Positions 1 through 10,150 of a DNA stretch of 21,870 nt are shown here, one piece after another. Source of the stretch: Branchiostoma floridae (taxonomy: Eukaryota; Chordata; Leptocardii; Amphioxiformes; Branchiostomatidae). Position numbers and translations under genes: made by a program. The stretch is taken from assembly GCF_000003815.2 (NCBI RefSeq), contig NC_049980.1, positions 34,635,257 to 34,657,126 on the forward strand, written 5' to 3'. Under the pieces are notes generated by a model. That model was not told where the DNA came from. It searched no databases and was given only the letters and a program-made list of their open reading frames with translations. The first letter of the stretch is position 1, and each line of letters starts with the position of its first letter.

Positions 1-65
1 TTTCCTGATTGGACAAGTAAGTTAGGACATGCACTTGCCTGGGCCATGGGACTTGTCCAACCCTG
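1..65. mobile_element. Right end of an hAT-like MITE (left end outside window)
   Basis: The stretch ends GGACTTGTCCAACCCTG, a typical hAT right terminus (reverse complement CAGGGTTGGACAAGTCC). It contains a smaller inverted pair, TTGGACAAGT at 9-18 and ACTTGTCCAA at 51-60. The partner terminus and target duplication cannot be seen. Confidence 0.4.
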
Positions 66-927
66 GACGGCCCCCACTTCACCAAAATAACTAATTCATT
101 TGTGAAGGGGATTCAAGGAGATATCTGCAATTCCACTGCCTCCGAGGCTTTGCTGCTCAATAAGTGTTTAATAAAGGCAGGCTGTTCTGCACCAGTGGGT
201 TGGATGGATAGGACTATGGGTAAAATCTGCATCAAGCAAAACAGTAATTCTTGATATCGTCATAAATCTGAGAATATCCACTTAAGCTTTTGGGTAGGAG
301 ATTTTTTATCTTTATGAAGCTAGTAAAACAGCAAACATTAAAATAGAGATGAGTCAAAAGGACAACATAATTTTGGTTCCGGCTCTTTTGTACAATGTGT
401 ATGTATGTATGCCTTATAAGACTACGTCATCTCAGTTAAAGTACAGCCTTTCTCCCTAGATGTGAAAGATATCATTTAGATGTTTTTGGTACAGGATTTG
501 TTACCTTGATGAAGCAGGTAGTGTATTTTGCATTGTAATTTGCACAAAACAAAAGCACTAATATTTACATGTACTGACTTCAGAAAATGTAGATAAAATG
601 TGCTGTGGTAAGACAGATGTTAGCTTGTTGAATCCAATGTATTTTTTCTAGTTAAGTGTTACTTACTTATCAATGTACGATGGCAGTTAAAGACAATAAA
701 AGAAATGAATTAATAACACCTCATAAATGAAACAACTGAATAACAAATGATGAAGACAGCTGACATGTTTTTTTTTAAGAAAAAAAAAAGGAAATTTTTG
801 TTCCTTTTTTTTTTTACACCATTACCGTGTATGCTGTGGAAAAACTTCCTATATTCAGTGAAGCTGGGGCTAGAGAGTACATGTATCTATATGGAAATCA
901 GTTTAATGTCACGGTGCTTCCAGCTAG
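66..927. other. AT-rich non-coding stretch, no gene recognised
   Basis: No splice-bounded coding sequence with family resemblance was seen. There are AATAAA motifs near 170 and 690 and long A/T tracts at 769-815. It could be 3' UTR, intron or intergenic sequence; nothing decides between them. Confidence 0.5.
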
Positions 928-1765
928 GTTTTATTGCCTCAGTGCTTGAATGTCAGCATGTGCAGTTGTATAACTGTGAGCACGCAATAACATGAACTTG
1001 ATGGATACTTTATCCCTGTGGAAATAAGGATTTGTTTCTTAGAAGCTCTCTGAGCAGAATTTTAGTGCAGTAAATGGCTGATATTCCTGTTCAAATCTTT
1101 TTTGTTGTAAGAAAATTTGCACCCCACCATGGATGTAACCCAAGTGTGAACATGTATGGAAGGTTCTTTTTCCTTTGGAAATCTTATGTGATCATTCTGG
1201 CTACATATTTTCAGTTTAGATTAAAGTGCAGAACTCACAAGCCCATGACCTTCTAATGTATGTAGATACACACAAAAAAGTAAAATATTAGCAAAACACT
1301 TCACAAATACCTAATAGTATGTGCACTGGTGTACCCCCAGTCAGAAATTCTGTGCCCAGCTATAAGTGGGGAGACACGAAATAACATGAACGCCCTGTAC
1401 ATGTATTTACCACCCTAGGGATGACCCACATCAGAATTTCATCTCCTCCCAAGTACAGTTTATTGCCTTAATGTTTAAATGAAAGCATGTGCAGAGGGTG
1501 AATCGTTAGATGTGAGCACGCCGTAAACTTTGATGAAAACTTCATCCCAGTGGAAATAAGGATTTATTCCTCGAAAGTTCTTGTAGCAGCAGTTTATTTC
1601 CTTACTAAGTGGCTGATATTCCTGTGCAGATCTTTTATTGTTATGAAAGTCTACATCATACCATCGGCATATCCCATGTTTGAACTGTTACAGAAGGTAC
1701 TGCCCCTGGTGCTGATTTAGCTGTTGCTTGAGTTTTTTTGTTTTCTTTTGGAAATCATGTGATAG
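928..1765 (+). repeat. Old direct duplication, two about 300-base units
   Basis: Unit 1 (about 928-1196) and unit 2 (about 1457-1765) share, in order, TTTATTGCCT, GCATGTGCAG, GTGAGCACGC, GTGGAAATAAGGATTT, GTGGCTGATATTCCTGT (unit 1: ATGGCTGATATTCCTGT) and TTTGGAAATC.TGTGAT. The offset is about 530 bases. Small indels and stops in every frame indicate non-coding sequence. Confidence 0.75.
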
Positions 1766-1798
1766 CCTGGGCTTCATACTGGTTAGTGTTTAACCATC

Positions 1799-2215
1799 TT
1801 AGGGGGATTGTGAGGCATAGCTGCAGGATGTTTGCTGAGGGGGGAATCCAGAGGTCCTGGGTTCAAATCCTTTCGTGCTACGGATCTTGTGCCCTTGGGA
1901 AAAGCTCTTAGCACTACTTTCCTCACTCCAACCAGGGGTAAAAATGGAAGCCTCTCTTTGATTTGGAAGTTCGTTCGTTCGTCCCATAGCATTTTAATCA
2001 GCCATAGGCATGTATCAATAGGCATTTTAGTCCCCTGGCGGCGCCTATCTCCTCTCCCAGGCAATTTTTGGAAGTACAAACGGGCCAAAGATTTGGAAGT
2101 ACAAACTGTAAAAGACGGTAAAAGGAGAAAGTTGGGCTTCACCTTCCAATGCTGTGCCCTAGACACCAGTAGGAACTTACTGCTCCTACAACCTTAAAAA
2201 AGGCTATGGGACTAC
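1799..2215 (+). mobile_element. tRNA-derived SINE, copy 1
   Basis: The tRNA-like head has an A-box-like TAGCTGCAGGATG near 1818 and a strong B box, GGTTCAAATCC at 1860-1870. The body includes TGCCCTTGGGAAAAGCTCTT, TTCCTCACTCCAACCAGGGG and TTGGGCTTCACCTTCCAATG. The same body in reverse occurs at 12648-12890, so this is a family and not a gene. The open frames over it in both directions are incidental. Confidence 0.75.
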
Positions 2216-2932
2216 CGTCACTCTTACCTACCTTTTAACCAATTAAAGCTATATAACAAGGATGGTACCCAAGCTAGTCTTAATAACCATTGGGGCCATT
2301 TTCAGTTTTTTTTTTTTTTTTAGACACTTGTCTTACCCTGAGGTCAACTGTGAGGCTGCTAAAAGTTGCAGTTATAGAGACAGACTTAGTTTATATACAA
2401 TATATATACTTTATCTACTGTTGGTTACCATAGTATCATGGTTTAATCAAAAGAGGTTACATTTGTTATGGAGACGCACCAAAATATTCATCTTGTCTAC
2501 ATGTAAGAATACTTTACTTTTTGCTAAATTCATATCAAAATGGATAGCATGTATTACAGAAGTTTTCTTTTAAACTTTATGAGGTAGAGAAAATCGTAAA
2601 CCAAAGTTCTTTCCTTGAAGCTTTATTATATAGCATATTGCATGTATGTATAACTATAACATATAGTATTCAAAGCAGTGATGTATATAGGGTCATCATT
2701 CACTTTTGTTCATGACTCTTATAACATATGGCAACATAATAGTTTATGGACCATGACTGAAAGTCCTTTTGAACAGAATCGCTGTGATTTTTCTAAGAGC
2801 CCAGTAGCTTGTGTAACACTGTTCCTGTGAGTTTTGTCATCATCATAAACAGTTTTGTATATAGGGTCATCTCTCACTTTTACTCATGGTTCTTATGATG
2901 AATATAAGAACATGAGAGTTCCATTGCGTCTG
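2216..2932. other. Non-coding stretch with a short direct repeat
   Basis: No coding sequence was recognised. The motif TGTATATAGGGTCATC followed by TCACTTTT.CTCATG occurs near 2682 and 2858, about 180 bases apart, suggesting an old tandem unit. The rest is AT-rich. Confidence 0.4.
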
Positions 2933-3263
2933 TAGGGCTCAAAATACTTTTTTCTGTATACCTGCAGTTAACATTGAAGATTACCTGCACCAGACAAGTT
3001 TTACGTGCACCACTCTGAATTTAGCAAGTATGGATCATACTTAGATTGTTCAGGACCCATTGTTATTTTCTGTTATACTTTATAGCTGGTAACAGTCAAT
3101 GCAGCTAGTAACAATCCATATACAGCTACATTATAGTACATTTATGTATAAAACCCAGTACATGGCTCAGTACAGGTTAAATGCAGGTAGACATCAGAAA
3201 TACCTGCACAGCTCCAATTTTACCTGCACCAACCTGCATATGCAGGTGGTATTTGGAGCCCTG
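2933..3263. mobile_element. Degraded hAT-like MITE
   Basis: The left end TAGGGCTCAAAATAC and the right end GTATTTGGAGCCCTG are imperfect inverted repeats. The interior has repeated ACCTGCAC motifs and a palindrome ACCTGCATATGCAGGT beside the right end. The layout parallels the element at 16057-16408, including GCACAGCTCCAATTTT. No clear target duplication remains. Confidence 0.5.
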
Positions 3264-3409
3264 TTTTGACACGCTGCTCCTTCGAGTTTTGTATGCAGGG
3301 ACCGTTTGCCCCCTGTTTTGGATCACCAATAACGACCGTGTCACATGGAATGAGTCTACTCCATCTTGCCTGAACTTTGATGGGATGGGAGGCAATTTGG
3401 GCATGCCGA

Positions 3410-3640
3410 GGGGGGAATACTGATCCTGGTGGGGCGAACTTGAACCGTGGTCCGCGGCGCTTTATCGGTTATTGCCTGTCTGGAGACATTTTGTGGGGTG
3501 CAGGAAAGATTCTGGCTCGATTTATGTCTAAAGACCACCTTAAAAACATGTTCAGATACAATCCAATCTGTACAGTTGGATATAAAAACGGAGAATTACT
3601 TCCGGATGTTTAAGAGTGACATCCATCACTCTTCTTCAGC
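3410..3640 (+). repeat. Dispersed repeat, copy A
   Basis: Shares with copy B the ordered blocks GTGAACCGTGGTC.G (here TTGAACCGTGG), GTTATCGGTTATTGC (here TTTATCGGTTATTGC), TTTTGTGGGGTGCAG, ACAATCCAATCT and ATGTTTA.AG.GACATCCATCA. Class unknown; no terminal inverted repeats or tRNA promoter can be defended. The open frames here are produced by the repeat. Confidence 0.7.
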
Positions 3641-3796
3641 GTCACTAGAATGAACTGGCATTACCTCTAACTAGAAAAAATGGTTGAACAAGTCAAAGTC
3701 ACTAAGGATTTGTATGCAAATGTAATCTTCAAAACATTTTTTTCAAGACAAGTGTCTGGTGCTGATAATTACTTTTGCCAAGAAAGTTATGTCTAC

Positions 3797-3845
3797 ATGT
3801 GTGCGTGCGTGTGTATGTGCGTGCAGGCGAGAGTGTGTGCGTGTC
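3797..3845. repeat. Interrupted GT/GTGC microsatellite
   Basis: Degenerate TG/TGCG repeats end in GTGTGCGTGTCACCAG. A similar tract ending GTGCGTGTCATCAG is at 4143-4187, so the two bracket dispersed repeat copy B. Confidence 0.8.
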
Positions 3846-3892
3846 ACCAGCCTAACCTGAGAATCTGTGGATGGATCTTCACATCTGGTAGG

Positions 3893-4142
3893 TGGGTAAT
3901 TTTAGAAGGCGAAGGGGCGAGTATCGATCCCATGTGGCCCCAAGGGGTGAAGGTGAACCGTGGTCTGTGGCGCGTTATCGGTTATTGCTCTTCTGGACAA
4001 GTTTTGTGGGGTGCAGAAAAGATTCTGGGAGGATTGATGTATAAAAACCACCTTAGAAACATATCCAAATACAATCCAATCTCTACAACTGGATTGAAAA
4101 ACCTTGAGGGTTACTTCCAGATGTTTAGAGCGACATCCATCA
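3893..4142 (+). repeat. Dispersed repeat, copy B
   Basis: The fullest copy begins GGTAATTTTAGAAGGCGAAG and contains GGGGCGAGTATCGATCCC, GTGAAGGTGAACCGTGGTC and the blocks listed for copy A. It ends at GACATCCATCATG. It is flanked by GT-rich tracts on both sides. Confidence 0.75.
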
Positions 4143-4182
4143 TGTATGTGTACGTGTGCGAGTGTGTGCATGCGTGCGTGTC
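4143..4182. repeat. Interrupted GT microsatellite
   Basis: TGTATGTGTACGTGTGCGAG and following TG repeats; partner of the tract at 3797-3845. Confidence 0.75.
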
Positions 4183-4392
4183 ATCAGCATACTGTAAATT
4201 GTTACAAATATTGTATAGTAAACGTCTGTAATTTGTGATTTTAAGCAAAATTATAAGTCAATGTAAAGTATGCCTTTAAAATTGTAATAACTTTTTAAAC
4301 AATGTTTAATAACGAAGCTTGTAAACACCAACACAATTCAGGCTAAATTGCCTGCAAAGTGGTGATTTTAATAAAGTTCAAAGTTCAAGTTC
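4183..4392. other. AT-rich stretch with a possible retroelement tail
   Basis: No gene was recognised. It ends in AATAAAGTTCAAAGTTCAAG, a short tandem tail after AATAAA of the kind seen at non-LTR element 3' ends. No upstream coding domain supports this. Confidence 0.3.
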
Positions 4393-4538
4393 AATGCATT
4401 TAAGTTCGCGGGAATTTAATAGACTGCAGTCTAATACCATAATAGAAAATTGGTCGCGGGAGTTTTGAGTTCGCTGTGAAATGGTCACTGCGAAAACCGC
4501 GAACATTGATCCACCGTGAACATTTCTGCATTTACAAT
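4393..4538. mobile_element. Possible short MITE with GTTCGCGG-type ends
   Basis: AATGCATTTAAGTTCGCGGG on the left and the reverse complement of CCGTGAACATTTCTGCATT on the right are imperfect inverted repeats. GTTCGCTG, ACCGCGAAC and TCGCGGG motifs lie between them. It resembles small mariner-type invertebrate MITEs. A TA duplication is not clear. Confidence 0.45.
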
Positions 4539-4557
4539 GTCCTGAGAAACTGTTAGT

Positions 4558-4640
4558 TGGTAATTTGAGAAGGCGAAGGGGCGAGTATCGATCCCAGGTG
4601 GCACCACGGGGTGAAGGTGAACCGTGGCCTGGAGCCAGAT
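4558..4640 (+). repeat. Dispersed repeat, copy C (5' fragment)
   Basis: GGTAATTTGAGAAGGCGAAG, GGGGCGAGTATCGATCCC and GGGGTGAAGGTGAACCGTGG match the first about 80 bases of copy B; similarity then stops. Confidence 0.7.
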
Positions 4641-4708
4641 GTGCATGGAATAGAAATCCCCTCACCATGCACAAAAGTGGGAACATTTGACTTTGGCTTT
4701 ATTTGGAT

Positions 4709-5061
4709 CAGGCTTTTAGCTAGGATTTTGTAATAGGGTGTCCAAACTTATTGGTGAGTTGCGGTAAGTGACTATTGTAGGGGGGTCTGGAGGCATCCAC
4801 CTTCCATGGTGCAGAGTTTTTCATGATTTTAAGTTAAAACAGTGCATTCTAAGGTATCCCAAGAGGCAAAAATACTGTTACAGATGTCACAGTAGAAGAC
4901 TGTGACCACAGATGACCTGGTAGCATCCCTGGTCAATCAGAATTTCATGCTTGTTAGAGGATTTTCTCCCCAGTATAGGGCGTCCAGGGGCATCAAATTT
5001 CTTATTATTCTAAGAAAAGGGCGTTCAGATGACGCGTTGACGCATACTGGCTAAAAGCCTG
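4709..5061. mobile_element. hAT-type MITE with 8-bp target duplication
   Basis: It starts CAGGCTTTTAGCTAGGAT and ends with CTGGCTAAAAGCCTG; the first 12 bases are a perfect inverted repeat (CAGGCTTTTAGC). It is flanked on both sides by ATTTGGAT (4701-4708 and 5062-5069), the 8-bp duplication typical of hAT transposases. At 353 bases with no coding capacity it is non-autonomous. Part of its interior recurs at about 19815-19910. Confidence 0.85.
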
Positions 5062-5069
5062 ATTTGGAT

Positions 5070-6112
5070 CCACAGTTAGCTTAACAATGTTCTTCCTGTG
5101 GTCCTCCACCTAAAAATACATCATTGCAATATCACATAATGGACATGACAGAAAGATTACAAAAATGACCACATTTAAAATTACATCAGGTACATCACAC
5201 ATATTTACATTACAATATACAGTTAAGGAGCATACTGTCCTTGGTGCTGAATTGTCTGTTGGCTATTTTTTTCTCTCGGAAATATAAGGCTATTGAAAAT
5301 AAGGCCCAAAACTCATTTTGGGGGGAATTGGTATTTAAAAAAATGCTTGATTGAAGGCCTGCAAATCCAATTTGAATGGGATGGGAGGTAACAAAGCTTT
5401 CCAGCTCATGACAGTAAAGTCTTTAGTAACAGCTACATATACCTGTATAATTATAGGTTACAGAGATCGTGGGTACTTGGTAACCCACACATGTGTACAC
5501 CAGTCTGAAGCACCCAAAGATGACCATCGTCTCTGACACTTTGATTACAGCACTCAGCACCACAAATGGAAACCGGCCAAGAAAACCTCCTTAAGTCAAA
5601 GTCTTCAGCCAGGCATCAGCCTTTAATCTCCTTAACTCAGATTGTAACACCAGGACAGAAGGCCGTCATGCTTTTTCTTCCCAGAGCACTTCTCTGCTTG
5701 CCTGACCCGTTGCCTATAATCTCACCAACCAATTTCAAACTACAAGGCAATTCTATTTCATGTATATACTGCAGAGTTATTGCATTCATAAGATGCTCAA
5801 ACAAAATTAAGACTGCATTTGGGAAATAAGAATTAAGGTTATTGGATAATGGAATTATTGCGTCGCTTGTAATATAAATGACTTGCCCGTGCTTGTGTTT
5901 TGTGATTTTTTTTTAAAGGGCAAGTCTGATGGCAAAGAGGAGACATTATATCTCCTATGATGTCTGGCACTGAGATATCAGAGTTTATAAGCTGGCAGCG
6001 TATCTATTGATCTAGTTTCCTGTGTGCTTGTTTCTGACCTGATAAGAAAGAAAAACAATTTATCTCCCCTGGGACTGGAACTACTTGGTGCATTATGCAT
6101 TTTTGTGCCCCC
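5070..6112. other. Non-coding stretch, no gene recognised
   Basis: Short open frames at 5351-5536 and 5566-5829 show no recognisable domain or splice logic. The only structure seen is a 65-base dispersed motif at 5225-5290 (TCCTTGGTGCTGAATTGTCT then TTTTTTTCTC.CGGAAA), also present near 1692 and 18288. Confidence 0.45.
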
Positions 6113-6117
6113 AACAT

Positions 6118-6365
6118 CAGGGGTGCCTAAGCATTTGCACTAACCCTATGAAATTCGTACGAATATTATGTGATACACACGAATCTCATGAGGTTCGTGT
6201 GAATCACATAAGTGATTTGTGCGAATTTCATAATATTCGTGCGTTTTTGCATAGTGATTCGTGCGAATTTCATAATATTCGTGCGTTTTCGCATAGTGAT
6301 TTGTGTGCATCACATAATATTCGTACGAATTTCATAGGATTTGTGCAAATGCTTAGGCACCCCTG
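6118..6365. mobile_element. Palindromic foldback MITE with 5-bp flank duplication
   Basis: The ends CAGGGGTGCCTAAGCATTTG and CAAATGCTTAGGCACCCCTG are perfect inverted repeats, and the symmetry continues inward with mismatches (ATGAAATTCGTACGAATATT against its complement) for about 60 bases per arm. AACAT flanks both ends (6113-6117, 6366-6370). The core holds two 42-base units with GTGCGAATTTCATAATATTC. CAGGGGTG-type ends suggest an hAT-like family, but the duplication is 5 bp, not 8. Confidence 0.8.
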
Positions 6366-6511
6366 AACATTGGAGCTGCGCAGTTGATTTTTGTGGATGT
6401 GCACTGGTGCACCTAATGTATAGAGTTATACAAACAGAACATTCTTGACATCTAAGTATCAGAAAAAAGCTGGTTATAGAATTACTGATTCAAGTTCTAA
6501 AAAGAGGCAGC

Positions 6512-6800
6512 AATTTATTTTTATTTTTTTAATTTTTATTTATTGATCTTTAGGGTAGTCCCTTCAGTTAACGTAGTAACTGATTTCCAAGGGAGCCCTA
6601 TAACAATAATAATAACTCAAAGTACAAAAATAACAACTAACATAGGATTGAACATAACAAAGCAATAATAATAAATCCAATTTAGATTTGTAAATCATAC
6701 AAGCAACTTAGGAAAACTCAAAAGAATAACAACTCATACTTAATAACAAAAACAACTCAAGATCACAAACTCATAAGGTCAATGTTTGTGATTTATATTT
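6512..6800 (-). mobile_element. 3' end of a CR1/L2-like non-LTR retrotransposon
   Basis: On the minus strand the order is a T/A-rich segment, AGGGCTCCCTTGGAAATCAG, TTACTACGTTAACTGAAGGG, ACTACCCTAAAGATC and then an AATAAATAAAAATT tail ending near 6512. This arrangement resembles invertebrate CR1/L2-type LINE 3' ends. No reverse transcriptase remains in the window, so it is a severely 5'-truncated copy. The class call is from memory of such ends and is moderate. Confidence 0.55.
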
Positions 6801-6999
6801 TGATCATCATCATATCTTTTATGTTCTGCTTTATTTCATGTGATGCACCCAAATGTTTTGCTGTGCATCTGAAGTTTTTGATGAAGTGTACCAAAATGAA
6901 TTTCAAGCCCACCTCCCCGTATAAAAGCTGGCCCCGAGAATAGTCTGCATTATGTTATTGATCTGGGAGCATACTTCAAGGTTACGGTGCCCGGGTCCT

Positions 7000-7219
7000 T
7001 ACTTACCATGAATATAGATTGGCCCGTTCAGTAATGGGGTACTTACAGCTTATGTGTGGTGTATTGATGACCAGGAACCGGTACCAAGGCCATGGTGCAA
7101 CTGTGACCCTACCTTAATGTGCTTGTTACAAAAAAACTTACATATATATACACTGCAGCCTTAGTCTGCATAATATTTACCTAGCCAACAGCAATAAGTC
7201 TTTGTGATCTACTTATCTT
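7000..7219 (+). mobile_element. SINE-body copy without clear head
   Basis: CTTACCATGAATATAGATTG through GTGATCTACTTATC matches 7436-7633 of the tRNA-headed SINE at roughly 85-90% by eye. The tRNA-like head is missing or too diverged, although CCCGGGTCCTTAC at 6990 may be a decayed B box. The AAAGT tail is also absent. Confidence 0.65.
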
Positions 7220-7361
7220 GCCTCACGTTCAAGTGTTCCAACTTGAATTACAATCTGTCTGTCTTTTACCACGTTATCAACCTTCTGCGTGATTTACCAA
7301 AAGTAATAATTTTGTGTCCAATCCTGATCCACTATAGGTTTTGTGGTATGCTTTATAATAC

Positions 7362-7692
7362 AGTGGGGTGTAGTTGGCAGGGTGTTTGATTCTGAAACCA
7401 GAGGTTCTGGGTTCGCATCCGTTGGTGTGCCGCCGATCTTACCATGAATATAGATTGGCCCGTTCAGTAATGGGGTACTTACAGCTTATGTGTGGCGTAT
7501 TGATGACCAAGAACCGCCACCAAGGCCATGGCACAACTGTGACCCTGCCTTAATGTGCTTGTTACTCACACTCCAGCCTTAGTTTGCATACTTACCTTAA
7601 CCAAAAGTAATAAGTCTTTGTGATCTACTTATCTACCTACTTCCATGCAGGCCTGGTTCGAGCGGGAACTCGGCCAAAGTAAAGTAAAGTAA
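7362..7692 (+). mobile_element. tRNA-derived SINE, full-length candidate
   Basis: The head has an A-box-like TAGTTGGCAGGGTG at 7371, an anticodon-like arm GTTTGATTCTGAAAC and a B box GGTTCGCATCC at 7410-7420. The body is shared with 7000-7219. The end is GGCCTGGTTCGAGCGGGAAC followed by an (AAAGT)n tail at 7676-7692. The order polymerase III head, body, short tandem tail is standard for SINEs. Confidence 0.75.
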
Positions 7693-7719
7693 TTTCCATG
7701 CAATCTTCACGGACTCTGG

Positions 7720-8125
7720 GATGATATAATGCTCTTTGTGATGACACTGTGCATGTATGTTATGAAGTCAGATACCAGGTCTGGAGCACATTATTGTTTC
7801 TCAACTTTTGAAGACCAACTTCCTCCCTTTTCCCATTTGGGGGCAGCACTATCCTCCTTTATGGCTCTGTCCATGTATGATTGTGATGAGTCAGATGCCA
7901 ACAGTATAAAAAAAACTAGATTTTCAATATTTGAAAAGTTCACCAATTTCGTCCCTTCTCCCATTCTGAAACAACATTATCCTCCTTTATTACACTTTGA
8001 CTATGTGATGAAATCAGATACCATGAGTATAGTGTATATTGTACATCAAGTAGTTTCTGAAGATTTCAACTCCAACTTCCATGAAATTTCCCCAGAGAAT
8101 GGAACAGTACTGCTCCCCCCATAAT
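7720..8125 (+). repeat. Tandem repeat, three diverged about 127-base units
   Basis: TATGAAGTCAGATACCA, GATGAGTCAGATGCCA and GATGAAATCAGATACCA recur, each preceded by a CACT.TCC.T.TATG-like block and followed by a CTTCTCCCATT/TTTTCCCATT block. The 131-codon open frame across it mirrors the period in its MKSDT / DESDA / MKSDT repeats. It has no recognised homology, so I do not call it a gene. Confidence 0.6.
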
Positions 8126-8321
8126 ACTATATTCCCAGCACCATCATATACTCACTTTCAAGAAATTCATGATTTTTCTGCAATGAGTATTTTGTTGCCT
8201 CTTTGGAATGCAATTTTTGAGATTAGAGGTATAGCATAACTGAGGGAAAGGCCTACATTAATTTTGAAAAAGGCAGAGTGCGAGATTTTCTATCACCATG
8301 GGGAGGGCTGTGTCACACCAC

Positions 8322-8406
8322 ACCACCCCCTGGCCCACCAACCCCCACCCCCTGGCACCCCAACCCCCACCCCCTGGCCCACCAACCCCCACCCCCTCAC
8401 CCCCTT
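8322..8406. repeat. C-rich 22-bp minisatellite
   Basis: About 3.5 units of CTGGCCCACCAACCCCCACC plus CC. The plus strand is nearly pure C/A and the minus strand has many G4-G5 runs. Proline- or glycine-rich frames in both directions are composition artefacts. Confidence 0.9.
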
Positions 8407-8410
8407 GGGT

Positions 8411-9014
8411 GGTTTTACATGTACATCTTGCTCCATCATACTCCAGATTCATGGGTAAGCCTGGCCCCCATCAAGAATATAATAGGTTGAAAAGGTGAAC
8501 CACAATATACTGATGTATGTAATGTTTATGGTAATGGCTTCTTCAATGTAATTGCCTCAAGCAATTTGAACTCATAATGATTTTCATCAAACTGCAAGTG
8601 AGATTCTGTTGTGTATGGATTCTGCTGTCGATTCGACAGATGAGCAGGCAGACAGGCATTTACCTATTTGCCTGACCTACACATGACTTTTTATGGTGAA
8701 GGAGGAGTGTGCAATTCCTTCTCCACCCTCTTGTCTACTGGAGCACTAAGTCTCACAGGGACAGAACTGTATGCAACGTGTGAGACGGCTCCAGCAGATG
8801 CAGCTTTGTTGTTCGGAGTTTCCGTCTCCTAGGAGGACTACCGACCAAGGATGTACTTGGGGTTTCTCCTACCCCCGACTCGTGTAATGATATTACTGTT
8901 TGACTGTATGTCATAATCACACGGCAACACAGACCATTTTCCCTGCGGCTGGCATTACTGTAGCCTGATGGGTACTTCTTGCCAAATGGGCCAGAGCAGC
9001 GGCCGTCCTCCAAG
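8411..9014. other. Non-coding stretch, no gene recognised
   Basis: It contains a perfect short hairpin CTGTCGATTCGACAG near 8627 and a TCCTAGGA palindrome near 8827. The part from about 8740 to 9010 is more GC-rich and repeat-like, but I cannot assign a family. Confidence 0.4.
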
Positions 9015-10150
9015 GTCTAATCATGTCACTTACATGCTGGGGAATACCTTATATCATGTGGTACCACACTACAGAGTTTGTGAACCTGAAAAGTCAGTCC
9101 AAGGCTGGCGAGTGCACCGCTATATTTGTGTGCATTTCTTCAGGGTAAAATTAAAGTGGCTAAAAGTCATAAACTGATAATGTTACTTCATTTAACGTAC
9201 CACACTACAGAGTTTGTGAACTTGAAAAGTTGCCAAGGTGAACTTGAGAGTGTAACACTATATATGTTTGCGTTTCTTCAAGGTAAGGTTAAGATTAAAA
9301 AAAATCATTTGAAGAGCTTCAGCAAGCATAAATCCATCCATACAGCTCTGAAACGTTCCCAAAGACTTGAACTGTTACTTAATATGCTACTGGGGATACC
9401 TTGTAGCCTCTGCTAGGTATGAAAAATGTTATGTACATGCCAGCACACTTCTGACTTTGTGAACATCATTTCCAGAGCTACTAAAAGGTTAAAAATTAAA
9501 GTGGCTAAAAGTCATAAGCTGACAATGTTACTTACATGCTTGGGAATGCCTTTATTACTTTCCACACTACAGAGTTTGTGAACTTGAAAAGTCAGCCCAA
9601 GGCCAGAGAGTGTATTGCTGTATTTGTGTGGATTTCTATAAGGTAAGATTAAAGTTGAAAAAGAGGTACAAAAAGCATAAATCTGTCCACACAATATGCT
9701 TGGGGATACCTCGTAGCCTCAGTCTGCTAGATAATAATAAGAAATGTTGACAATTTGTACAATTGTATATGCCAGCACACTTCTGACTTTATGCACATCA
9801 TTTCAAGAGCTACTTAAAGCATAAATCTATGCATACAGCTATCTGACATTCCCTAAGATGTGTTAATGTTGCATTCTGCTTGGAGATACTTTATCACCAC
9901 TGCTGGATTTAAAATTGATTTGTATATACCAGCTCACTTCAGATATTCGGAGCATCATTCCAAGAGCTGTTAAAGCATAAATCTATATAAATATAGCCAT
10001 CTGACGTATCAATCTCTAAGATTTGATGACTTTGCTTATAGCTTGGGGATACCACATATAGCTGCTGATGAACATAAACAACTGATGATTGTTGTGTGTA
10101 TGCCAAGTTGAAGTCACTTCAATTTTGCTAAAAACATAAATCTAAAGTTT
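9015..10150 (+). repeat. Decayed tandem repeat block, 3-5 units
   Basis: Recurring blocks are CTACAGAGTTTGTGAACYTG (near 9069, 9206, 9564), TTACATGCT.GGGAATRCCTT (9029, 9529), AAGTGGCTAAAAGTCATAA (9153, 9501), CAGCACACTTCTGACTTTRT (9440, 9773) and AAAGCATAAATCTRT (several). Their order is kept with large indels. Open frames are short and unrelated. This looks like an ancient non-coding tandem duplication upstream of TRPM. Confidence 0.65.

Noticed and set aside
1859-1870. Intact tRNA gene at the B box GGGTTCAAATCC
   Set aside because: No acceptor stem or full cloverleaf can be paired; the SINE body follows directly.
1783-2197. Open frames of 121 and 127 codons on both strands
   Set aside because: Both lie over the tRNA-derived SINE, and another copy of its body lies reversed at 12648-12890 with stops.
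6085-6366. 93-codon open frame with repeated CEFHNIRAF
   Set aside because: It is the translation of the palindromic MITE's 42-base core units.
7729-8124. 131-codon open frame on the + strand as a gene
   Set aside because: It follows a degenerate 127-base tandem repeat, starts without context and shows no domain; the repeats drift with indels.
8258-8498. Proline- or glycine-rich small proteins
   Set aside because: Composition effect of the C-rich 22-bp minisatellite, open in several frames at once.
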